Source: Rallus limicola (lineage: Eukaryota > Chordata > Aves > Gruiformes > Rallidae). Taken from it: a stretch of DNA of 64,000 nucleotides. Positions 17,601-29,107 of the stretch are shown piece after piece. The notes beneath the pieces were generated by a model, which saw only the letters and a program-made list of their open reading frames with translations, made no database searches and was not told the origin of the DNA. Position numbers and translations under genes: made by a program. Within the stretch, counting starts at the first letter, position 1; every line of letters starts with the position of its first letter. Location of the stretch: contig JAKCOZ010000021.1 of the NCBI GenBank assembly GCA_022605955.1, positions 16,790,161 through 16,854,160 of the forward strand, given 5' to 3'.

Positions 17601-20600
17601 GCATATGGCTCTCTGAGGAAAACACCAGGGAAATTCCATTAGACTCCTAATGACACAAGCATCATTAGCCCTCAAATCTTACCTGAGGTGCCAAAGCGAC
17701 CCTTCTCTCAGCAGCTGAATCCTCCCTCCTATCCCACAACAGCAAGAACTGCCCCAAACCCCTCTTTGTTGAAGCAGCCTGAAGAAGCTTCTCAATACCA
17801 GCATTTATCATAGCCAAAAGACCCAGACAGCTCCTTAATGGAGCATCAGTGAAAGTGTGGAGCACCTGCAGAGGAAGTGAACAGGCATCTCAGAAACTGC
17901 CATGTCAAGGCCTCCAGCCTAAAACGTCACCCACAGATCATCTACCCAACATGGGTTTGCAAATTCTTTGACAGAATTCAAGTTGCTGGAGCCCAATACC
18001 CACAAATACGCAGTATCCAGGAGCATTCAAAGAATCCACAAAATTCATTAGTCAATGACACCAGAACACCTGAAATAATTTGTAATTGGCATATGATCAA
18101 AAAAGGAGCTTGTCGTGACCAAAGACACTGTAGGTTCTGTGTTGCGTTTGGGTTTGTGCTGCTAGCAGAAAGCAATGATAGATACTGATGTGTCCTGGAT
18201 TTGAAGGGGTAGTTGGTGTAGAAAGCCAGTCTTATGTTTATGAAGCCCCACGTTAAGAGGGTGCTAAGCCCAACCAGCATGGCATCCCCGGCAGCAACAG
18301 GCTTCTCTGTCATATCTGAATGATCCACCTCATTCAGACTTTGTACTGCGCTGTCTTCGCAGGCCAGAGAGAATAAGGATCCAGTCTTCATCTTTTCCCA
18401 AAACAGTAGTGTATTTTTTCCAAGTTGTACTTTGTTCTCCAGAAAAAAAACCCATAACTTTCACTGTAGTCTAAGCCAAACACAAAAAAAATCTTGCAGA
18501 CAAACTACTGAGCTCCGTGTATTTGGAATGTTCTTTTCCCAAGATACTGACGACTGGAAAACCCCCAGCTTTTTGAACCTTTTTATTTCCAAAACTCAAC
18601 AGATTGAGAGTCCTCTACCACCCTAAGCCAGTTTAAGAAAGGTAAATAGACCACAAATCTGCTTCCACTACAATGCATTCACATAGTCACCTCGAGAGAC
18701 TGACAGCAGGAGCCCAAGTTCAGTGTCAGGTAGAGCAGAGCAAGCAGATGGATGTGCAGAGCCTGTGCATGGACTTCAGTGAGGAGACACCCAGCTCTGC
18801 TGGGGGATACACATGGGCACTCTCTAGTCTTGTCAGGTACAAACCAGATCCTGGGACAAACTAGAGTGTTGCCATCAAGAGTACATATAGCCTCCTGCTG
18901 TTAGAGAAACGCTGTGTTTGCACACGAATGAGTGTAAAGTCCTCCAGCCTCGTGGACACACAAAGCTGCTTTTTGTTTGTGATCTGTATGGAAACCACAT
19001 CGCATGAGACAGACGCCATCGCCCCTTCCCCCCAACCTACAACCAACTGTGGCAGAAGCTCAGGGAAACTTCTGATGTGCTCTCATGGGTACTGAGTAAC
19101 TGATCTTTCTGGAGCTGTAAATCTACATAGCAAAACAGCCAGATGCAGGGGAATTGTTTGGCATATGACATTTATTCCAGCTGCAGTGGGGGTGACTAGG
19201 ACAGGCCACATTTCTTATCTGTAGAGACAAAAAGATCCAGAATGAACAATGCACAACTTCAATAGAAGTACAGTCATGGTGCAGGTCTCCTCTGCTCTTG
19301 CATCTGCTTTGCTGCCCTGCTGCTTGCAAAGAAGCAGCAGCACGAAGGCACAGCAGTCTTCTGCTTCCATGCCTCTGTCACCACGGTCCAGCTCCTGCAG
19401 CATGAGCACCGCTGGTGCAGCAGGACTCTGCACCACAGCATCAGCGGTGGTTGTTCACACGCATGCAGTATGGTCCAGAGTCCATCATCCACCATTTGTG
19501 CTTGCAGACCTCACAGCCACTCGTGCCTGTGGTGCTGCTTCCTAGTGCCACAGAACAGCCATGGTGTCTGCAGTGCCAGTTGGAATCCAGTGCCTGCCAC
19601 AGCGGCATCAAAACCTTCAGCAGGTAGGGTGGAAGTTCAGTCCACAGCCCGGTGCACAGGGCACCACGGCCACAGCTCACACCCCTCCAGTGTTCTTTAG
19701 GGCCCAAGACACATGCAGCTGCTCTTGCATACATGCAGGACGACACAGGTCCCCATGCCCACGGCATCAGTGCCTGCTGCTTGTCTCTCTGCAAGGTGCT
19801 CTGAGGACCAACACTGGCAGGCAGAGGTGCCTGCCTCACACTCGCTGCCAGGCACCTTTAGCAGCACTGAGAGCAAAGGTGTTCCATCAGTGCCTGCTGC
19901 TCATGTGCTTGCAGTACTCCTGGGCTCCAGCACTGAGCACACCTGGCAGTGCCCAGGCCCAAGGCTTAGTGCATCTGTAACAGGAACCCTCAAGCTGAGT
20001 GCCCAAAGCACTTCTGGCAATGCCCATGTGCTGGGTTCTGCAAGTGCACCTGACCCTGTGCAGTGTAAACACACAGCACCAGACTTAGATGATGCCAAAG
20101 ACTGCAGCTACTCATTCTCTGGTTTTTGGTGGTAGGTGTCTTGCTAGTTGCACTTTTTCCCCATTTTTGGTAACTGAACAGGTGAAGCTAGTGGAGCACA
20201 GAAGACATGTGACAGTTTGGTTACCTTCAAGTCCAACACACAACACTTTTGTGTTGAAAGCTTTACAGTGTAGACACAGAAGATGCACGTCTTATACCGA
20301 AGCGTGACCGTGCATTCCCTAGTAAGGTCATGGAGACTGAAGCCATATTCCTGACAGGACAGTCCATGTCTTCTCCACTTGCCTTCTCACGCAGAGGATG
20401 TGCTGAAGTTGCACACACTGTGCCTACTGATGGGAAACCAGGAGAAGCTGGCCGGTACACTGTATCTGCACAGGAGACTGTTTCCAGAACTGACAATGGA
20501 AGCCCACACGCAGATGGGACAGGTCAATAGAGATGTTTGTTCTGTCTTGTGCTTTGCTCACAGGCTCCTTTCCAGTCTCATTTCAGCTTTCAACATCAGA

Positions 20601-23600
20601 AGAGGCAAGATCCTGAAGTCCTCTGCAGCATAGCACTGGGAACGCTACAGCCCCTCAGCATTCTCTAGGTATGCCTTAGAGTTTCTCTGATATTTGAGGC
20701 AGGAGCAACCATCAAGTGTATTCTTCCTCACAAGTCTCTTACAACCCGTGCTGCAAAACATAACGCTTAGCTGTAGTAACAGCAGCAGACACAAGGTTTC
20801 CCTCATGCCTCCTGAGGTGTCAGTACCAGAAGGGCCCTTAGAGCTGGAGCAGCCAAATCCTGACTGTCACGCTTGAGCATCTCCGTTTGACTGGGGAGGT
20901 GGTGGTAGGGAAGAGACACAGACATTTAGTACAGGCCGCTGGGCTCATGCCCTAAAAGCCTGACCTCCTTAGCATAACTCACTGCTTCCAGGTACTTTAC
21001 CTTCGTGCCGGACTGGACCTTGATGAAGCCTTATTCATATTTCTTCTTTCCGCTGCTTTAATATCTGTAAAGAATAATCAACCCATCTGTTCAATGCTAT
21101 GGAAGAACACAAAGATCATCAGCACAATTCAAACGAAAGCAACTTAAGCTCAACAACATCCAGATGGTGCAAGAAAAGCCATTCAGCAGAGAGACATTGT
21201 CACTTTGACAATTTTTTATTAAGTTTAGATAGTACAATGTAATGAAATTTTCATGGGTTTCTGGGACTTCAAAGCAAGGTGGACAGCTTGGGTGAGGTTT
21301 TAACCCTTTACATTCAGGCCTACATCCAGACTCTTCATTCTGTAAGAGAACCTCTTTCTTCTGCAGTCTATGAGCGAGCAGAAAGCGACTCATGGACTCT
21401 AGGAGAAAAAGCAGAGTCTGAACACCTCTGAGAAAGGAAGCTGATGGCCAGCACAGTCTTAAGTTCACAGCCAGTCCTGTTCAATGGAGCATGCCGCTAC
21501 CCTTGTTGAAAATAATCCAAGGGTTCTCAAGTGGCACACCCAGCTGCCTTCCAAGGGACTGCTGCAGCGTTAAGTTGTACAGCCTCCAACACTGAGGAAA
21601 TGGGATCCAGGGAGCCCCAAGCACAAGCTCCTTAGGAAGTCAGCACAGTGCATTTGCCAACACCACTGCTGACAGGATGCAAACTGATGCAACAGGTCAG
21701 AAATTTGAAAACTGGTTGGTTTCTGAGTGTCTCCATGAAAAACACCACGAAATGAAACACAAAGGAATAAGAGAGCTGAAGAAACAGTCTTGTCCTCACA
21801 CAGAAAGAGTGACATTGCCCAGAACTGGCAGGGACCCATATCACTCTACTGTGAGGAAACAAAGCCTTCCGTAAGAGCTGACGGAAGATGAAATAGTGTA
21901 CTGGAGGGGGGCAGGAACAAACAGAAATGACTTCAGACCTTTTGTTCCAAGAGCCTTTTAAGGAGAACACCACCACCAACCTAGGTCTTCTCTGCTCCCT
22001 GAGATTCTACTGACAATTAACATTTCTTATTAGTTATTTACATTAACTACTTTCAAAGCTCTTCCAAGAGAGCAAACATGCCACGATACCTTTAGGCATA
22101 CTCAGTCTTAACATCTTCTGTAACTTCCCAAACTATCCTTCATTACTTTCAAGATTAAAATTAGAATTAAGGGATTAGTTCTGATTTATGCTCCTGTCAA
22201 TCCAGCAGCAGCATGTTCTCTTTTTGTACAGGGAGGCAAGCACAACCTGAACATTACAAATGCAGCCTAACAACATTCACAGGACCACAAAGCAGTCTCT
22301 CCAGGATAAAACACAGCTGGCCTGTCTACTGCCACCAACTAAATTTGATGGACGTTTGTTCCCTGCGCAGTTTTACTCATTAAAGATATGAAAACACTCC
22401 TCTGAGTTCATGGAGTTAAACTCTCCCCTTGCTGTATTATCAGCAATTGTATTTAATACTCAGACTGCGTAACTGAAGCAGCGGTTATCCTTGCATTTAT
22501 TTTTTTTTAATTGAGAATTTTTCCCCTTAAAGTCAAGTGTTATCTTTAAGCAAGACACTATCTGCTTTCTTTGCTTTAAGATTAGTTTTATTTTCTGTTT
22601 TAAGATGCCATTGCAGAAACCTATTGATATTTTTTACACTCAATACCATACATTTCTTTTAAATAAAAGATGTGTTTAAACCTGAACAAAAATATTTTAC
22701 TAGAAGAAAAAACACCTTTGACAGGGATCCTTTTCTTGTGCAAACCAAACAGATTTAATAGCACTTTATTTAATGCCAACAGCATTTACAGGTTAAGTAT
22801 TTGAACGTTGACAAAGCTTCCCAGAGAAAAAAAAAAGTCTTCTGTCTTGTAGGATTTTGAGGTGACAGGGCCACTGCAATCATACAGCACAACCTTCGGA
22901 ACAAACACGGGTGACAAGAGTTTCTTGAATCACATTCCTATCTCAAGTGCAGCAGTGGCATTGAACTATAGCTTATCTTTTAGCAAGCATCCAATTCCAA
23001 TTTAAAAGTCTTCAGAGCACAGAAACCACCAAAGCTCCAATAAGTTATTCCAGAAGTAAATTACTTTGCTGTTAAAGAAAACTATTTATTTCCATTTAAG
23101 GACTTGTCATACCTATAGCTACCAGATTAAAACTCACTTATCTGCAGGTCTGTCTGCAACACACACACACACACATCACATCACTCCTTATCTTGAGCCT
23201 TTTGCTAGGGCTTGTTCTTCAACTCTTTAAGCCTTCTTTAGATTTTTATGAGGTGTCTCCAGTTTAACATTATCCTTTGTGAACCAGGCATACCAGAACT
23301 GAACACACTATTCCAGCAGCAAAACCCCACAAGTACCAGAACCTCCCTGCTTACAAGGACGGGTTTTGTACAGCTAAGGATGACAAAGCCACTCCCTGCT
23401 AGGTGCAGATCTCTGCTTTTGGCTGTACTGAAGCCCAGTTCTGCCTGCATCCAGTTTAGGAAGAAATCCCGGTCATTTCACCATCAATGACTTAGTCTTC
23501 ATTATTTTACTCTCTCCCATAAAAAAAGATGATTGTGTGTTTTCTTTCCAAGTCCCTTATAAAAGCACTCTATGGCCAGGAATTCATTTTTCCAGAAAGC

Positions 23601-25802
23601 CACTCAAAGCACTGAGCAATTTCACCTATGTTACACTACACTGAGATTCACTTGAAACCCAGCTAACCCTGTGTTTTTAATTGCTCTAGTTTCTCAATCA
23701 ACTCAACCATCTTACTGAAGTCTTTTACATCAACACTGCTACTTTCAGCCATAAAACTTGCAGTATAAGAATAAGTTAGTTTGGCAGGATTTATTTTGAT
23801 TGATATTAATTAATTCACTTCTTACTGAGAGTCAGGTGAATGAATCCCTTTGTTAACAGGGGCTGATGCCAGGCTCATCCCAGTGACTGCCTACTGGCAC
23901 ACCTGCAGCGCTCTGCCAGCTCCCTGGAAACTCCCAAGTTTTCCAAGGCTTGTGGAAAACCAACATTAATAACCTAGGCAGGTCTTCATTTCACTGAGCC
24001 TCACAGATGTTAGTTACATCTAACTTTCTGGAGAGCTCTGCTTTTGGTAGCTACTGTTTTACCATTTTAGTTTGCTACTGAAATGGAACTGCACCAAACC
24101 CAGCACCTTCTGCCTCTTCAAAAATAGACAGCAGGAACATTAACTGAAGACTGCCTGGTCCTTTCCAGTGAGAGATTTTATTGCTTCCAGGCAGTTACAC
24201 CTCAGCTTCTAAAACAGACACAGTTACTCCTATTTAAGCTTCTAGGCTTCGATAACGCTGGCCACAATTTCTTCTTTTGTTCTTCTACCCTCCTTGTCTG
24301 TTTCCATCTTCAGGCTCACTTTTGCTCCTGGACACACAGCCTCCTACAAACTATTTATCACTCCTTTCGTTCCTTTCTAAGCCAAACCATTTTCCTTTAA
24401 ATTAGCCTGGGTTTACTTTGAAAATAATTTTTTTTTTGCTTGCGTTTAATGGATTACTCTTAGACTTCTAACCATTCATTTCTGTTTAAGTTTGCTCCCA
24501 GCATATTTAGGAAGATTATTTTCATCTTTATGAAAACGGCCTTTTTAAAGCATCTGGTATTTATAGCACTATGTACAGATTGATTTCACTTGCCCCAAAA
24601 AAAGCAAGTTAAGATTACTTATCTAAGAAACCACTGAGGGCTGCAACCAATTCCTCTGAACCTTTCAAGATGAAGCAGGATACTGATTTACAAACAGTTT
24701 TAAAACCTATGTGTATGAGGTGTGTGTGATTGCTTTACAGGGCTTCCACAAGCAACAGCTTCTCACACAGGGTCACAGAGCTTTTCCAACACTAACACAT
24801 CAGTTCAGAGTAAGACCTAGGTGGCAAGAGAAAACACTGCAGATAAACCACACAGCACTTACAGCAAGTAACTCTGAAGGAAAACACATGCCTAATAACA
24901 GTGATTTTAGAGTGGTGCCAGGCAAGTATCACAGAGTGATCTTTCCAGAGAGCTTTAAAGCAAAAGCACTCTTTCTATCAGAACGCATGCTAGGGTCAGT
25001 AGGAGAGCACGGAGCAGTTTTCCTTACCTAATCTATACCCTTTATAAAGGCGACCCTTCTCACCGTCCAGAGCGGCCTGGACATCTTCTAGACGGTCATA
25101 CTGCACGAACCCATAGCCATGGTACATGCTGAGGGCTGGAAAAGTTAACAGCAGGGCAAGACGGGTTACAACTAAGGGAGGCCATCACGTAACCCCACCA
25201 GACCAACAAGCAAACAGGCTCTACCCAGAAACAACTAAGCAGGTTTCCTGGGAAAACCCAGATCTACCAGGATCACTGCAGAGCCTAAAGACTCTGAAAC
25301 ATATTTTGTAGATCAACTTCCTTCTGACAAGGCAGTGACCAAATACAGCTCATGAAGTGACCAGAATTTGATTACAAGACTATGAAGTCACTCAAAGGAG
25401 TACCGTAACATCACACCACATCCCCAAAGGCTAACACATTGCTGACACATGCTTTACGCTTCAGCTATACTGAAGGCATCACTTTTTCTGAGAAAATGCA
25501 GAATTAGCATTAAAAGGTCACTTTTTAGGAACAACATTAGTCACTCCTCCCATCAGTATCAAATAGCATTTGACAAGCATAAAAGTGGTATTTCTCACTG
25601 AATTCCCAGCCACAAAAAGGCATAAGATAATATACTAACCCCTGATTTTGCCATATTTTGAAAATATCTCTTCCATTTCTTCACGAGTCATGTGGTCTGT
25701 GGGCAAATTGCCGACAAAAAGTCTTCTCTCTAAATCCTGAGGATTGGTGCTGTTAGTGAAGTCGCTCTGTTTGATGCTATTGCTCTTGCGTCCTCGAGCC
25801 AT
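10974..25802 (-). CDS. NCOA5: NCOA5, nuclear receptor coactivator 5, with N-terminal RRM
   Basis: There are nine coding exons on the minus strand: 25640-25802, 25028-25135, 21001-21064, 17235-17612, 16865-16980, 16598-16724, 14217-14416, 12031-12354 and 10974-11623. All phases agree and give about 709 residues. In order: an RRM (about residues 27-96; RNP2 LFVGNL, RNP1 HGYGFVQY), an R/D-rich mixed-charge region (about 113-240), a basic/acidic linker (RLKREERRREEL), the anticodon-binding-like domain (about 308-405, from DCSVIVVNKQTK), the LxxLL nuclear-receptor box LLNLL (455-459) and a Gln/Ser/Pro-rich tail ending MGSYQRHY. Human NCOA5 (CIA) is a coregulator of oestrogen receptors. As I recall, its protein begins at the Met equivalent to residue 100 here and lacks the RRM. 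ATG 25802-25800 has a strong Kozak context (AAAATGG). It is transcribed towards SLC12A5 and away from CD40. Confidence 0.93.
11624..12030 (-). other. NCOA5 intron, 407 bp
   Basis: Lies between the LxxLL exon and the terminal exon. I see no coding or repeat signal. Confidence 0.8.
12031..12354 (-). CDS. NCOA5: NCOA5 exon with LxxLL box
   Basis: Acceptor ttgtacag, donor gtgagt. It encodes NMPQADAMVLVARNYERY, a charged helix (REKEREEIARQAAK) and IQTLLNLLADNRYLT, the nuclear-receptor interaction motif. The human counterpart reads LINLL. Confidence 0.94.
12355..14216 (-). other. NCOA5 intron, 1.86 kb
   Basis: AT-richer intron. I see no additional exon with good splice sites and no interspersed repeat. 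Confidence 0.7.
14217..14416 (-). CDS. NCOA5: NCOA5 exon, anticodon-binding-like domain, second part
   Basis: Acceptor gtggtag, donor gtactg. It encodes EYAESVGRKVRDLGMVVD, LNTEMSLTQALDDVSRGG and the ITQQHQVHRSCTVNIMFG strand. This fold resembles the anticodon-binding domain of class II tRNA synthetases. Confidence 0.94.
14417..16597 (-). other. NCOA5 intron, 2.18 kb
   Basis: Apart from the 111-nt exon candidate at 16094-16204, I see nothing supported here. Confidence 0.7.
16094..16204 (-). other. Candidate unannotated NCOA5 cassette (poison) exon, 111 nt
   Basis: On the minus strand, 111 bases sit between a good acceptor (gttcgtttcag) and a consensus donor (GG/gtaagt). They lie inside the 2.2-kb intron between exons 16598-16724 and 14217-14416. 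Inclusion after ...ACA AA gives Lys-Asp-TAG, a premature stop, while the length keeps the downstream frame. After the TAG the frame is open for the rest of the exon, with an internal ATG, and joins EYAES in frame. It is GC-richer and holds more CpGs than the AT-rich intron around it. Either a poison exon or an alternative first exon is possible; no transcript evidence was available. Confidence 0.45.
16598..16724 (-). CDS. NCOA5: NCOA5 exon, RLKREERRREELYRQYYEE
   Basis: Acceptor ctttcag, donor gtaaga. It encodes a charged coiled-coil-like helix followed by RRFDAERPVDCSVIVVNK, the first strand of the anticodon-binding-like domain. It ends ACA AA and joins G GAG of exon 14217-14416 to give Thr-Lys-Glu. 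Confidence 0.94.
16865..16980 (-). CDS. NCOA5: NCOA5 exon, DDSYDRYLRFDDYYRRKDD
   Basis: Acceptor gttgcag, donor gtgagt. It is tyrosine- and aspartate-rich with two SYxDRY-type repeats (DSYDRYLRF and DSYYDRYKEHF), matching human NCOA5 just after its R/D region. Confidence 0.93.
17235..17612 (-). CDS. NCOA5: NCOA5 exon encoding the R/D-rich domain
   Basis: Acceptor ttcctcag, donor gtaatt. It starts EPYAYGDGRDARRDRSPLR and then gives about 80 residues of near-perfect Arg-Asp alternation built on a six-residue unit RDPRDM/V/L (18 bp in DNA). It is broken once by PLYDRYRDP and ends PLYR. Such mixed-charge R/D domains (as in U1-70K) favour assembly in RNA-rich nuclear bodies. Confidence 0.94.
17613..21000 (-). 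other. NCOA5 intron, 3.39 kb
   Basis: Mostly featureless, but it contains a GC-richer degenerate repeat block at about 19,250-20,070, listed separately. I see no further exon with family support. Confidence 0.7.
19250..20070. repeat. Degenerate CTG/CAG-rich tandem-like block in NCOA5 intron
   Basis: The stretch is built of diverged variants of short words. CATCAGTGCCTGCTGCT occurs near 19,764 and again near 19,887. CACCTGGCAGTGCCCA near 19,940 resembles CTTCTGGCAATGCCCA near 20,010. Spacings vary (about 70-125 bp). GC content is higher than the rest of the intron. It is probably an old minisatellite; open frames through it are incidental. Confidence 0.4.
21001..21064 (-). CDS. NCOA5: NCOA5 exon joining RRM to the mammalian-type start
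   Basis: 64 bases; acceptor ctttacag, donor gtaaag. It encodes (D)IKAAERRN, the last strand and edge of the RRM, then MNKASSRSSPARR. The Met here (residue 100) corresponds to the first residue of human NCOA5 (MNTAPSRPSP). Because one exon holds both the RRM end and this Met, the RRM belongs to the same gene. Confidence 0.88.
21065..25027 (-). other. NCOA5 intron, 3.96 kb
   Basis: AT-rich intron with a short (CA)n run near 23,159-23,175. I see no exon, RNA gene or interspersed repeat that I can support. Confidence 0.7.
25028..25135 (-). CDS. NCOA5: NCOA5 RRM exon 2 (RNP1)
   Basis: 108 bases; acceptor acttttccag, donor gtaagg. The acceptor was chosen over ccctcag ten bases on because only this one keeps the frame: G + CC CTC AGC ATG. 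It encodes LSMYHGYGFVQYDRLEDV, including RNP1 (HGYGFVQY), then GRLYKGYRL. The closest remembered relatives are the hnRNPC/RALY-type RRMs. Confidence 0.88.
25136..25639 (-). other. NCOA5 intron, 504 bp, splitting the RRM
   Basis: Lies between the RNP2 and RNP1 exons. Nothing else was seen. Confidence 0.75.
25640..25802 (-). CDS. NCOA5: NCOA5 first coding exon, RRM exon 1 (RNP2)
   Basis: The ATG is at 25802-25800 with A at -3 and G at +4. It starts MARGRKSNSIKQSDF, a basic nuclear-type N-terminus, then DLERRLFVGNLPTDHMTR (RNP2 LFVGNL) and EEMEEIFSKYGKIR. Donor gttagt. The 5'UTR part of the exon probably reaches about 25826, where a pyrimidine-rich acceptor (tttttgcgaag) is found. Confidence 0.88.
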
Positions 25803-25826
25803 TTTGCTTTCGTTCCAAATCCAGCT

Positions 25827-28800
25827 CTTCGCAAAAAAGAAAAACGGCCATGCATATAATTTCAATCCATGACATTAAACTGGAACAAGATTAAATTTAA
25901 ACAGCTTTGTGGACTAGAAGCCAACTGGGTCTGCTTGACGCAAACTTCACTCCAGAGAAATCTTAATACAAGGGATACAGAGGTCTGAAAAAACGGGTAC
26001 CGCAGCATTTTGGTTGAGCTTGTCTGTAATGCTGGAAGGTAGTAAACCTAATTATTTTGCAGATAAGCTTTAATGGCTTAACTCCAAACTAAGATACACA
26101 TAAAACTCATTTTCCACTAAAACATCTTAACTTTAAGCTTTTCAATACACCCATTGTTGTCATATCTATTTCTTCAGTCCACTGGTAAGAAGTGTTGAAA
26201 TTTATGCAATATTTTAATAAGCGGAAAGGAAACACTCATCGTAACATTGCATAACAGGACCCAAATATTTCAGTACAGGCTTTGAATGAGACACTGGGAA
26301 GTACCATTTGAATGCTCTTAGGTGACCACACAGATCCCTTGACTAAACATGAAATTTTAGCTTTCCAATGCCAGAAAACACCATTTCTCATTCATACCCC
26401 AGATCCTTGTCCCCACAGAGACATCAGCTCCCACAGAAGGCGGGTCCACAGCTGGGAATTTAACCACACCACTTAAAGTCTGTGCCACTACCTCACCTCC
26501 CCCAGTACAGCAAACATACACTTTGTTAACCCAAGTTACTGCAGACAAAACTGGAGCAGTCAGCAACATCTACTGCACAAACTTAAATCAAAGAATTACA
26601 GAAACAAAAAGAAAATCAAAAAGACCCAAACAAATAAAACCATCATAAACTCTGAGCTGACAAAAACCCCACCAAACTCCTCCCAGGATTCATACTTCAT
26701 GCTTAAAAATCACATAAACCTTAAAAAAAAAAATCCACACCACTGAAACCTGAAAGATTAACTTGAAAGTTTGTAACAACTCTATTAAATAGTTTGCATT
26801 TCCTAAACATTCATCTACAGGAATCTGGGATGTGATTTTCTGTTTATAACATGCAGGAAGCCCAGAAAAAGAAATCCAATGAAATCGGGTGTATCAACAG
26901 AAACTTTTACTGTCATCAATCAGACACCTACCATCAACACACTCCCTAGCAGTAAGCTATATTCACTACAATTTAAAAGTAGCCTACAAACAAGTTAAGC
27001 AGCCAAAACCACAAAAGTTTCACATGAACCCTTCCACAATACTTAAGTGGTATGAAAAATACATCTACTCTGGATTTGAGAGATGAACTGTTGTTTTTTC
27101 ATATCACTTCTTTTAGGAAACCCTGCAGGGCTGGGGAGGCAGAGAACACCTCCCAGTCTAACAAACTTTTTAATGTGAACTGAACTGCCAGAACAGGAAG
27201 GAGGGGAAAAAAAACCCCAACATCGAAACCAAAACCAAACAAAAACGTCATTTCTTCTACCACAGTTGCCTCAGTCCTCCTGTAAGTTTGTTCATCCACA
27301 CGGTTTTACCCCCCCTGCCTGAAGTACCAAATCTTGTCCCATTTTTCTGTATGGAAGCACTTCTACTACTGAGCTCAAGTTCCCCTCAGTTGATGGGAAA
27401 GAAGCTTTCAAAGTTCTCCCAAAATAACTGGACAGCTATAAAACATGGAAAGACCCATCTAGCTCAAGTTCCCACTCAAAGCAGGGTGAGGTCACATTGG
27501 ATCCAGCAGTCACAGCCTTCTCCATCTGTATTCTAAGCACTACCAGGGATGGGCACTCTGAGTCCCTCCTCAGGCAGCACAACCTGTCCATGCAGCCTCA
27601 GGATATCCCATACACACAGAGCAAACAGGCGACAACAAGACCTGTAACCGCTCTTGGCAAGAGATTTCACTTTCAGTTTAAAAAGCAGCAAGAAATTCCC
27701 TTCTCTGTTTCTTAAGTGTGGAGATAGTAAGGGGTGACTGGCAAAGACACTGCAAGAGTTCTCCACATGAAGAAAACAGTGAGCTATTTTTCTGCTTGCA
27801 GGTCGCTTTCAAAACAAAGCAATACACCATTAATGCTCAGGATGAATTACTAGAAAACTTTCCTACAAGAGTATTTATTGCCTCTTACTGTTTTCCACTT
27901 GGTAGACTACATAGTTAAGGGCCATTTACTAATCATAAGACCAGAATAAGTGGATGTTGTGCCAGCTTTAAACACGCTACACCCAGTGAACAACGAATTC
28001 CCACATTAAGTCTTTTTCTATGAATGCAGCCAAAGAGACCAACCATGCACCTGGGCAGCTTAAAGCCTCTAATCCCCCCCACGCAGAAACCGAGTGCCAG
28101 GCCAAACAGGTTCCTACAGCATCTCATGTGCCAATGAATTCTCTGGAAGTTAAAGCCACATCTGCCTAAATAAAAATTTTATATTTAAAGCCAAAAGTCA
28201 TTTATTAATAGTGCTACAGCCTTAGAAAACAAGACACAGCCAAAGCGAGATGTTGAAGCTAATTTGACACAAGTGAAACATTACACAGAAGACAAGAAGT
28301 GCCTGGGCCAGGCAAAAAGCAATTGGAAATAAGACCCCACAGAAAGGAACGGTGCTGGGGAGCAATAAGCTCCCACCCAGCACTAGGTAAGGACTCAGCA
28401 TCTCAGAGCCAAGGCAGCCACCCCAAACTCCTGAGGCCAGAAGGGCCGTACTCGGGCAGCACTAGCACCCACCTGCCCAGGACAGCGGGTGGATGCAGAG
28501 CTGCCTGCAAGGAAACGCTAACCCAGGGAAAGCTTTCACCGTCCTGCCGAGGGCCCTGCGGGCGCTGCAAGAAGGCGAGCCAGGCTTCCTCTGCCCGGCC
28601 CCGGGCTGGGCCCCTGCCCCTACTCACAGCTTTCTCAGGCGGTGAGGAGGAAAAGTCACACCCCTGACGCCTTACCGGTGGCCACACTTCCCACACCAGG
28701 CCGCAGGTGCTCCGAGGGCTCCGCTCCCCATCCGCACCACGACAGCGACAACGAAACCACCCGCTGCACGCCTCGACCGGGGAAGAGACGCTCCTCAGCC

Positions 28801-29107
28801 CCGATAGCCCTGCGGACCAGCCGGCCCCCGGCCGCCGCGGGAAGCAACACGCCGCCCACGGCCGGTGCCGCCCCCGCCGGGGCGGAGGGGCGGCTCCAGC
28901 GAGCCCGTGCTCCCCGCTGCCGCTTCCCGGGCGCGCCGGGCGACGAGGCGGAGGCACGGCCGGGCCGCGGGGCACACCCGGCCCCAGCTCGGCGGCCGGG
29001 AAGGACTCAGTCCTCCACAAGGTTTGCTGTGGTACGTCTTTTATTCGAGCGCTCCCCGTAAAGCCGCACCGGAGCCGCGGGGCCCCGCAGCCCGCCCGCA
29101 GACTTAC
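25827..29107 (-). other. NCOA5 first intron
   Basis: AT-rich down to about 28.2 kb, then grading into the CpG island. A second good donor (CCACCG/gtaagg) at 28,671-28,676 suggests an alternative first exon within this span. Confidence 0.6.

Noticed and set aside
19249..20135. Overlapping plus-strand frames of 98-140 residues in the NCOA5 intron
   Set aside because: They come from the degenerate CTG/CAG-type repeat; Cys/Ser/His-rich and without a family.
25126..25135. Alternative acceptor ccctcag for the second RRM exon
   Set aside because: Using it shifts the frame out of MYHGYGFVQY; only the upstream ttttccag gives a continuous RRM.
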